Of a stretch of DNA of 20,000 bases, positions 1 through 10,600 are shown in pieces. Origin of the DNA: Chrysomallon squamiferum (lineage: Eukaryota; Mollusca; Gastropoda; Neomphalida; Peltospiridae); assembly GCA_012295275.1 (NCBI GenBank), contig CM022673.1, positions 15,226,310 to 15,246,309 of the forward strand, in the 5' to 3' direction. The translations under genes were made by a program, and so were the position numbers. Positions within the stretch are counted from its first letter, which is position 1, and every line of letters starts with the position of its first letter. Below the pieces are notes generated by a model, which was given only the letters and a program-made list of their open reading frames with translations, ran no database searches and was not told where the DNA came from.

Positions 1-109
1 TAATAATAACTGGTAAATTATACGATGAAACGCATATCACTGAAATAACTTCATTTCCACACAAGTCACAACTTATTCACAGCTGACCAGTTTAAGTTAT
101 TACTTTCAG
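1..109 (+). other. 3' end of the intron before the first visible exon
   Basis: The sequence begins with a short TAA repeat and ends in a pyrimidine-rich acceptor (ttactttcag) at 109. The exon to the left should end in phase 1, if the module pattern holds. Confidence 0.6.
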
Positions 110-224
110 GTTCTCGGCTGGACAACACGGCTAACTGTGCAGGTAGATTTATGGCTTGTAACGAGCAACTTAACAACACCTTCAATGCGGCCCTCACCTC
201 CTTGGATATACAGCGAGCTTGTGC
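110..224 (+). CDS. Exon 1 in window: module 1, first half (Cys1-Cys3)
   Basis: 115 bp (2 + 37 codons + 2). The acceptor is ttactttcag and the donor gtgagt. The peptide contains NCAGRFMAC and ends with Cys, giving C-x6-C-x20-C. A sequon (NNT) starts five residues after Cys2. The donor splits the codon immediately after Cys3. This is the A-type half exon, paired with the next exon to complete one module. Confidence 0.85.
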
Positions 225-341
225 GTGAGTACAAAAACACTTGTATCTTCAATGAGCTGTTATTATTATTCTAAGCTTCATCATCACCATTATCGTTATG
301 GTTATGGTCATTTTGACTCTTATAGATGCTGTTGCAGATAC

Positions 342-428
<87 letters not shown>

Positions 429-653
429 TGATGTTCCTGTTGTTGCTTTTGTGACTGTTATTATTTGTGTTGTTATTAAAATAATTTGTCTTATTTATTT
501 ATTATTTATTTAAAATTGTAGTTGTAGTTGCTGCTGCTGTTGTTGTTGTTCTTTTCATTTTTAGTAGTCTTATTTTTTATTGTTGTTGTTATTGTTATTA
601 TTACTGTCATTGTTGTAGTAGTTGTTGTTCTTTCGTCTTCTTCCTGTGTATAT

Positions 654-708
<55 letters not shown>

Positions 709-1725
709 AGTTCTCTAAACAATTATTCTTCCTGTGTTGAGAATTTGATCAGTTTACCAAACTGTGGTCAGCTGTCCACTCAGGCCATGCAGACCGTGGC
801 TCTTCTCAGGTCCAAATACGGACCATCGTGTCAAGGAGGTCAGTTTTTTTTTTCTTTCTTTCTTATTTCCTGATCTAACCAATGTAATCATTAACAACAT
901 AAGGACACTATCAGATAAAGTAAAAATATGGCCGCATAATCTGTACAACAAAACATATGCTGTCCGAGTGTATATGTGTATTTGTAAAGGTATCCGTATC
1001 GTTGGTCATGCATATTTGTGTTTCTGTATGTGGATAAATGAATATTTATTTCTCAATGCGTGCGTGAGAGTTATTTTCATCTTTATGATGTTTTAACTAG
1101 ATGAAGTTTTCTACAAATCAACGGGAACAAACTCCTTTACCATTATTAATAAACAGAGTTAACTCCCGTCATCTTATTTTTTTTTTATTATTATTTTTTT
1201 TTTATTTTGTTGAAACAATCCAGAATGTGTGACAGCTTATTTTATGGAACTGATATTAATCGCCTTTTATTTTATTGTTCAACGGTCCACTAATTAATTT
1301 ATTTATTGAAAAAAAGAACAAAAAAAAACAAAACAACAACAACAAACAAAAACAAACATCCAAAAACAACTAAACAAGCCAAAAAAAAAAAAAAAAAAAG
1401 AACAAAAGAAACAAAGATGAAAAACAAAACGACAACATTTATACTGTAGTTAATACTGACAAGTTTTATTTTTCAGATTTAGCGAAAGAAGGACGAAATA
1501 TAGCGAACTGTATGAACAGGACGATGGAGTGTTTTGACAGTTTTAAATTTTCCTTCTCTTTCGCCGTGAACGCGTCAGATATGACATCTATGTGTCAGTG
1601 AGTTGTTTTCTCTAATAATAATAATAATAATAATAAGAGAAAAATAGAAACCCAAAAATGTGCAGAATGTTGGAAAACAGAACAAATCTAGATGCACAGA
1701 GTGGTTGTAATGTTGAAGTGCTTTG

Positions 1726-1799
<74 letters not shown>

Positions 1800-3419
1800 T
1801 TTACGTATGTTATATAAGATTAATGTGTTTTTTTCAGAGCTCTAGATCAGTACACGTCGTGTGTAGAGAAACTTCGAGCAGACACGACGTGCAGTCAGTA
1901 CATCGACCACGCTTTGGTCAATATTGAGATACTACGTTCACAACACCGACTTGCATGTGGACCAGGTATAAGAAAAAAGAAAAGAAAAGAATATTATTAA
2001 TAATAATAATAAATAATTTAACTACCCATTAATTTCCTTTACATTATTAAGAAAATATACAAACAAACAAACAAAACAAATAACAACAAATAAATATTGT
2101 TAAAAGAATCTGTCGCGACTTTTCATGTAGTAATGGTGTTATATATTTTTTTCAGATAACGGTGTCAAAGCGAACCAGTGTATAAACACGTTCAAAGTTT
2201 GCTTTAGTCATTTTAATCATTCGCTGTATCCAACCAGTCAAGATAGATCTGGTTTTTCCAATATTTGTGGGTAAGTAATGAAATAAGAGTTTCTCAGTTT
2301 CAGTTATGATGCTGAAACAAAAATTGCTTTTTACAATTAATATTGAAATCACATAATATTTTCTGTTAACTAAAATAGTATCTAGTAAAAATAGGTATTA
2401 CTGAAATCATAATCTGAATGTTCTGTTAATGTACATATTACCTTACTAAAGACATACACATAAGTACACACGCAAATACACGAAACATACATACAAAGAT
2501 CTTCACTGTAATGGATTAGAGTGCATCTGTGACTATTCTGTCAATCATTATTTTAAATTTCATGTCTGCTTTAACTATTTCACAGACTGAATTTAAAATA
2601 TTATTAACTATCACTATTAATCAGTTCTGTAAGAAATAACATTTCATATCTTCTTATATCTTACTTGCAAACTACGACTGGAGACTGAAAAAGCGAAAAC
2701 CCGTGGTGGATGTTTGTAATTTGCTTTTCAATTAAATGATTTGTTTCTGACGTCAGAGATTCTTAGCTATTTTGATTTTTGAAAATGGGTTTAAAATAAG
2801 ATTTAATATCTTCTATTGAAAGTGCATTCAAGTGATGGATATTTGACAAAAATAAAATAAACGTAAAAATAAAAAAGGATATCATAATATCAGTTAAGAT
2901 TCCCGAAAAACAGTATTCCTTTCAATACTGTATTATTGTTACTTCTTACAAGTATTGTATAAACATACTATGAAAGGAAAAATAAACATTTGAATTTCAA
3001 AACAACGCTGTAACAAAATCTGAGACTACCCCGAAGCTGGAAAAAAATAAATAATTATAACCCGAACCTATGTGTATGTAAACATAATTTTCATCCGTTA
3101 AATATATTTACAAAATAATACACTTCATCTTTTGCCATTTGTTTTAAAACTAAAGAGCAAATCGTGGAACGAATCTATACAGACATATTTTCCGCAGAAG
3201 ACCTGGGAAATCTCTGGCAATCAACACTGGTTAAAGAAAATAAATAATGCAGAGCTGTGGTGTCAGTTTACTGTAAAAATACGTATTTATTTTGATAATA
3301 GAGCGGCGTTAAAAATGTTGCAGGGTCGTTTCCATCGATAAATAGAATTTGTTGTCGATTAACCAATATAAGTTTTGTGTAAAGTAGTGTAAAAAATATA
3401 ACCTGGTATATAGATTACA

Positions 3420-3504
<85 letters not shown>

Positions 3505-4736
3505 ACTCATATCCAGGTAAACTTTTTTCTCCCATACCACATAAAATTATTTCCCATTCCACCCCTTTCCCCTAAGATCTTGATATAACATTTTTTTGTT
3601 TGAAAGTAACTCAGATAGTGCAAACAACGGAAACCATTAACATTTTGAAATCACGCCAAACCTTCATTCACTCGATCATTTTCTGTGCGTTCATAAAACA
3701 TATACACCTTTTTCTTTATATTCTTTCTTTTTTACTTCTCTTTTGATTTTCTTTTTTTTTTTTTTTTTTTTTTTTCTCTTGTTTAGGTCTTTTTTCTTCG
3801 TTTTCTTTTTTAATTCTTTTTTCAGGTTTTTTTTTCTTTTTTTCTTCTTTTCGTTTTTTTTATATATATTTTTATTATTATTATTTTTTTTTTATATTAC
3901 ACATAAATGAGAATTATTTACTATAAAAATAAGCTTTAAAAAAGAAGAAAAGAAAAAAAGAAATCAGTAATCGCTGTCAATTACTTAATGTCTTTTTACA
4001 TTTATTTAAATAATAATTAGTTAAAATTGGTTGTAATGGCAGTTTGAAAAATCGATAAATATATTGGGTTTAAAGCTTAATAGTTTCAAAATGGCGAAAG
4101 ATTAGATGCAAGCGTTAAAAATATTGGGGTTACTGAATGTTAAAAACAGGATGGTGCATGTGCTTTGAATCTGAATGTCCATGTGTGTCAATGTGTTCGT
4201 CTGTATGTGTGCTTTTGTGTGCAGATACAAAATCATAAAAGTGAAAGAGAAATCAATTTGTGGGTTTTTAGTATATACATATATGTGTATGTACATATAT
4301 TGTATTTACTTGTTTTAAACGTTTCGTGTAAAAAGTAAATAAAGAAAATTTTGAAACTATATTACATAAGTATTTCTATCTTTCTTATAATTAAATTTCA
4401 GATCTTTGTCTAACTACTCTAGATGTGTTGCTGGGATACCGCAAGACTGTGTTCAGTATATTGGTCAGCCAATAGAAAGTCTGAACATGTTAAAAAGACA
4501 GTATTCTGAATATTGCAACCCAGGTATAAACAGAGTCGAAAACGAAAATATATCTACCGTGCTCAAAAAAAAAAAAAAAAAGAAATCAGCTGTCTAGACA
4601 TTTGTTAACTTTGTATTGTCTTTCTACTTATATATTCGTGTGTGTGTATGAGTGTTTGTAATATATTTATTTATTAATTTATTTAACTGAACATTTTACT
4701 TTTTTATTTTCACACTCATACACATTAACCCGTATA

Positions 4737-4794
<58 letters not shown>

Positions 4795-6062
4795 TAAATC
4801 ATAAACAAATTATAAAAATTAAATATATAATGACTATATTTTCATTCTTTTATCACCACAATGAAATTTACATCTTTCATGAAGTCCTCTTATTCTGTTT
4901 TTCATTTATTTTCGTGTATTTTATTTTATTTTATTTATTTATTTATTTATTTTTACAGAATTTCAGAAGATGTTGTCGTGCTCGGTTTTAACTCAGTGTA
5001 ATAGAAACCTGTTAGGAAATATTACTGGAGGCATGAATTTTCAAGTTTCTTCTATGTGCACGTAAGTATTAATTTGAAGTATCCACAGATACGCTTCTTC
5101 AAGCTTCATTATTACCAAGAAAAACGCCTTAAGGGGTGAAGCGAGAGACTTACACACTCATCTTTTCAGACATCTAAAAAAAAACTTACACTGCTCAGAA
5201 AAAGATCCAGTCACTTGTTTAAATGTTATTTTCATGATTTCGTGACATTTTTGAAGTTAATCAATTTTGACTAATAATTCATCTATTTATTTTGTTTTTC
5301 ACTCTTCCTAATTTACTCGTTTATTCTTTTATTCAACACTCACCAAAATCTACTTACTCTAACTCACTCAAACGCACTCAAATCTACTCACGCATTCATT
5401 CAATCTCAAACTCATTCTCTCAAGCCAATCAACTCACTCATTCACTCAAACTCACGATTCGCCCACTCACTACTCAAACTCGTTCACTCAATCATTCAAA
5501 CTCATTTACTCGTTCACTCAAACTCACCCACTCACTCAAACTCACTGATTCACTTTCAGTGTACTCGAGCACTATTTTCGATGTGTAGACAAAGCAGTGA
5601 CTACGTGTCACTTGGCTCAGTCAGGAACGACTATTTCTTTCAAGGATCTTGGACTGGTGGCGTCTCGCTATTGCAAAACAAGTAAGTCTTCTTAATTATA
5701 CCTGACCTTCTTCTGGTTCGTGTTTGTCTTCTGATAAAAACTGATTCATCCAAGGAGGACACTAATAGTACCAACAACTGCAGCAACAACAGTAGTACTA
5801 ACAGTGGTGGCTGTTATGAATATTAATAGTAGCCTAATAATAGTTTGCCAATAGAAGCAGCAGTAATAATAGCAGTTCCAGAAAAGGTATCTATATAATT
5901 AATACTGACATATTCAGCATACTTTGTGTATATATAGCATATGTGAAGTATCATTATAATTACACAGTAGCAAATTCAACATAATTCTGGTATGCATATA
6001 GCATATATCTTTTAAATTTTATTTAGATTTCTAGCCAAAAAAAAAAAAAATAATAATAATAA

Positions 6063-6093
<31 letters not shown>

Positions 6094-6436
6094 AATAAAA
6101 TAAAATAAAATAAAATAAATAAAAAAGTATAATAAAAAACTAAAAATAAATCTTCCTCTCTTTCTCTCTCCCCCCTTCTCTTTCTTGCGCGCTCAGTATG
6201 TCTGAATATTTCTCAGTACAAATTTGTCTTCTCTATCTCATTCAGCATAAAAATTGTGCATCTTTCATTAATGTTTAAAAAAAAAAAATATATAATATAA
6301 TAAAATAAAATATAATAAAACATAAACAAAAACAAATAAAAGCTCTGCAATATTTCCAGTCAATTATGTGGGTACTTCAGTTCAAATTTATCTAGGAATA
6401 AATGTAACCAGGCAGAAAAATGCCGTGAAGGAGGAA

Positions 6437-6485
<49 letters not shown>

Positions 6486-7589
6486 TTTACACTTTCATAT
6501 TCTTCGAAACCTGTCGTATTTTTATGAATCAAACCAGTTACTCGCGAATCCTATTTCTGTAACATTTAATCTTTTTTATTACTTATTTTATTCCAGTGTG
6601 AGGCAATATATATATATATTTTTTTTTCTCTCATTTTGGTGCGGTAAAGTCATTTGTACCACGCAAAAGTAACTTCCAACTAAAATAGTTGAATAAATGT
6701 TTGCTTGACATGATAAGCACCATATGTCGTAAGGTCGCTTCTTGTCGACGATCCGTTGTATTAATTTCTCGTTCCAACCACGATTTATTGAGCTAAAATG
6801 TTTAAAGTTGATTTTGACAATATGCACGCACAAGTTTCATTTTTGATTAGTAATGGCGGCAGCATTTATCATTCTCAGATATTGTTAACTTCTGACTATT
6901 TGTCTCTGTGTGTATGTTTTTCTATTTCCCATCCACCCATCTATCTGTCACTTTATTTATCTATCTAGCTTCTATCTCTCTGTGCATCCATCCACCTGTT
7001 TTCTGTCTCTCTCTCTTTATTCATCCGTCCACCTTTTCTATCTACATAAATATCCATAGATCCATTCGTCCATCTTTCTTTCTTCCTTCCTGTGGCGTCT
7101 TTGTTTCTAAAACAAACTTTTACTGTTTAAAACACTGATAAATCCAAACACTGAATAAGATCAAATGTTATTTTATTTTGAATATTTTCTTTTTACTATT
7201 TCATATCTTTTTTCATTCAAGTTTTGACGCAATCACCTCTGTCTAATTGCATTGAACTTCTTAGCTGTCACATGAACTACAACATGACGTCAGCAACTCC
7301 GACGATGTTGATAGACGGAACGTACTGGTGCAGGTTCGTATTGTTAGCACACTTCTATTGACAAAGTACAGAACTGTGCAGAATTGCAGAGTTAATGCTA
7401 CAAAGAATGATCTGCAAAGAATGGTGGTTTTAACACAAGTATAAATAGTAGTAGTAGAAGTGACAACAGCAATAGCAATAGTAGTAATGGTAACAATAAC
7501 AACAAAAATGAAAGTAGATGTATTGGCTGTCTTATTAGTAGTATAATTACTAGTAACAAGAATAACACAACAACAACGACAATAATAAC

Positions 7590-7629
<40 letters not shown>

Positions 7630-10600
7630 TGAATAGTCATAGTAGTTTTGTAACAGTAGTTGAGATAACAACAACAAATGTGATAACAACAACAACAGAA
7701 ACAACAGCAAAAAATATCAGTTGAAATAATAATCATGAAACAAGAAACAAGCAGTCAAACAAACAAACATTTATTTCCTTTCAGTAATTAAATTAAAATA
7801 TAAATATTACTATTAATCAAAATAAAATACTTGGAGAAGGTGCCGCTCGCGAACCAAAGACCCATCATTCTTAAAGTTGTATTGCCTACCTTACATTATA
7901 ATTCTGTTTTAAGTCATAATGAAAGTAATAAACCTTTTGACTGCTAAATATAAAATATAATAACATTTTAAATCTGCATACGCAGATCTTAAGCTTGGTA
8001 GACATTCGTATAATGATCTACTGTGCTTTAATTAAAAAGGTTACAAAAAAATTATACAGCCGGGGCGGTTCTTAGAGGGGTATTAACCGATCCTTTCCTC
8101 CGATGGTACAAATATAAAAAATAGTCTGTTTTGTTCCCTGAAGTTTTTTTATAAACTATCTATCAAATGAATAAACATGAAAAGCTTGGTTATTATTAGC
8201 TGAGAGATCGGGTCCATAACATCTTGATAGGAATACGTCAGGTCACATCATAAATATCATATGAAACGATGGCTAATATTTTTTGTATCTTAATTAAATC
8301 AACTTCAAAACAGAAAAGTTATTGTGGTTGAAAAAACTACAGCAAACAGGCTGCTGTTCCACGATGACGTCATAACTTCAGTTTCAAAGAGGTTTTTATT
8401 TTATTTTTTGTTATCATAATTCACTGAACTCGCTAACTCAAACAAAATTAATGTAGAGGAGATATTATTATTTTATATATATGTTATGTATTTTTCAAAT
8501 CCTTATTTTTCAAATAATGAAAAGAGAAAAAGTAAGAAAACTGAAAAAAGAGGAAATATAGAAATCTGTAAGACTGCAGAAAATATGATAAATATAAAAA
8601 GTTGTGAGAGTTTATACAGATATTAAGATTGACAGTAACAAGAGAGATATGAAGACGCGTGTGTTATGTCTGTTTTGTAAGTAACGTAGATTAAAACTTA
8701 AATCGGCGCCTTTATATTTTTTTTTTTCTGACAACATAATAAAGCTTTCTGTTTCTGTTTAAATGTAAAAATAATGACAGTAATTCTGTTATTACTATTA
8801 CTACTAATGGTACTGCTACTAATTTACTATTTCTACTACTATACTATACTACTGCTAGTATTATTACTGTAACTACTATTACTATATATTACTACTACTA
8901 CTATTCTACTAGTACTGCTACTATTATTACTATTATTACTACTATACTATTAAATCAATGAACAATAATAATAACAGTAATAGTACCAGCAGCAGCAGTG
9001 GATGTAGTAGTTGTAATAATATTTATTTATTAATAAGGATTATCCTAATAAATATAATTAACTTAATTACAACTGTAATAACTAATACGTTAACTTTAAA
9101 CTTAATTACATGTAAGAAATAATGTTATATTTTAACTTAATTACAGTAATTAAAAACATGTTATCTTTTAAATTAATAACAGTGAATTAAAATAATTACA
9201 TTATCGTAAATACTATGTTATCTTCTAACTTAATTACATCTTGTAATAAATGATATGTTACATTTTAACTTAATTATATTATAATACATAATATGTCTTT
9301 TAACAATTACACTGTAATACATACTATGCTATATTTTAACTTAATTATATTATAATAAATAATATAATAGTGTAACTTAACTACAGTGTAATAAATAATA
9401 TGTTATCTTTTAATTTAATTACATTATAATAAATAACCGCACTATAATAAACGATGTTATTTTTTAAATTAATTTCTTTATAACAAATAATATATTATCG
9501 CTTATTTTTTTAATTACACTGTACTAAATAATAATATATTTTAACTTAATTATATTTTAATAAATACTATGCTATCTTTTAACTTCATTGCACTAATATA
9601 AATGGTATGTTATCTTTTAAATTAATTACATTAAAATAGATAATATGTTACCTTTTTAACTTAATTCCACTACATATTATCTGTTCTCTGTTTTTAAATT
9701 CGTTTTTTAAATTTGAATGTTTCAGATATCTGCAGACAGCAATAACGTGCAGTAAAAGAGTGATAACACATGACAGATGTCCATCTATAGACAAACAACA
9801 CGTTTTAAACACTTTTCAGCATTTTGAATCCATGGCTCAAGCCACCTGCAGCCCAGGTAAAACAGAAAAAAACCTCCCACAACCCCTCCAACAACAACAA
9901 CAACAGTACAAACACACATACAAACAGAAACACAAACAAATAAACAAAAAGTAACTAATTAAATGAGAGGTAAGCAAGTATGTATGTATGTATGTATATA
10001 AATAAATAAATAAATTAATATGTTTGTTTTTGAAGACCTGGAAGAAAGCAATAAGAAAAACTAAATGACGGACTAGTTTTCGTTTTTTTTTTTTTTTTTT
10101 TATTGCGAACAACAATAATCAAAATGTTTTCTAACTCTAATTGTATTTAATATTATGAACATAGTCATGAATACATAAGTACAGGACAATAACAGAGAAT
10201 ATAGAGTTGTAATGTTTTCGAATAATTAATAAACAAGCCACTACTAAGACACTGCGGTGATTTAAAGGTTAGAAGCTGTGTATGAGTTTTAGTGCCACCA
10301 TAGAACACATGAACTTAGCCAAATTTGGTTGCTAAATGTTAAATTGTAACAATTCCATATCCGTTACAGTATGTGTTGGTTTTAAGAAATAATCGAAGTC
10401 ACTTAAAAGTGTACTTAAAAGTAACAGATTACTCATCAAATTAGGTTGTTGTTTTTTTAAGTTATAAAAATAATCTTTGTATCAAACTTGTCTAAAAAGT
10501 TAAAGAAATCATTAATCACTTTTATGATATATTTTTTTAATAATCGACAAGAAATCAGAACTGCATCAATAAATGGCTTAAAGTATGCTATATTGTAACA

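Larger units (their letters stand above)
225..710 (+). other. Intron with AAT/ATT and TTA microsatellites
   Basis: A 486-bp phase-2 intron. It holds the palindromic AAT/ATT tract (342-428), TTG-rich sequence at about 520-640, and a TTA tract that runs directly into the acceptor at 710. The long tyrosine- or isoleucine-repeat ORFs across this intron are products of the microsatellites and not genes. Confidence 0.8.
2271..4401 (+). other. Large intron, 2131 bp, phase 2
   Basis: No convincing exon inside. It contains a TC tract (3424-3501), a T-rich stretch (about 3711-3897) and ordinary AT-rich sequence. The ORF at 3132-3341 has no cysteine-module features and is not flanked by plausible splice sites in the right phase. 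Confidence 0.7.
5682..7221 (+). other. Intron, 1540 bp, phase 1
   Basis: Contains AAATA/AAAAT repeats (6037-6128), an A45 run (6439-6483), a less repetitive block at about 6590-6900 with a minus-strand ORF (6588-6833) of unknown meaning, and TCTATC/CATCCA-like pyrimidine sequence at about 6905-7090. No exon with the module pattern is present. Confidence 0.65.
7334..9725 (+). other. Largest intron, 2392 bp, phase 2
   Basis: Contains an AAC/AAT compound tract (7565-7629), TAC/ATT-rich sequence (8766-8950) and a minisatellite of about 40 bp (9059-9690). The stretch 7780-8760 is ordinary AT-rich sequence in which I see no exon, RNA gene or known element. Confidence 0.7.

Noticed and set aside
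219-740. ORFs rich in Tyr, Asn, Ile or Leu repeats
   Set aside because: They are translations of AAT/ATT/TTA microsatellites inside an intron.
764-1096. 110-codon ORF overlapping exon 2
   Set aside because: It uses a different frame from the cysteine module and runs through the donor into intron sequence.
3132-3341. 69-codon plus-strand ORF in the 2.1-kb intron
   Set aside because: No module cysteines and no splice sites in the needed phase; exons 5 and 6 already join in frame without it.
3309-3503. Minus-strand Arg-Glu repeat ORF, with others at 13436-13711 and 16974-17321
   Set aside because: All are antisense readings of TC microsatellites.
4406-4597. 63-codon ORF with an internal start
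   Set aside because: It is exon 6 read on into the intron and A-run; the start codon is an intron/exon artefact since no Met is at the true exon start.
5292-5588. 98-codon Ser/Thr/Leu-rich ORF
   Set aside because: It reads through the ACTC repeat and enters exon 8 in a frame without the module pattern.
7261-7736. Minus-strand ORFs of 149 and 112 codons
   Set aside because: They are antisense to exon 9 and to AAC/AAT repeats; composition is poly-Tyr, poly-Ile and poly-Leu.
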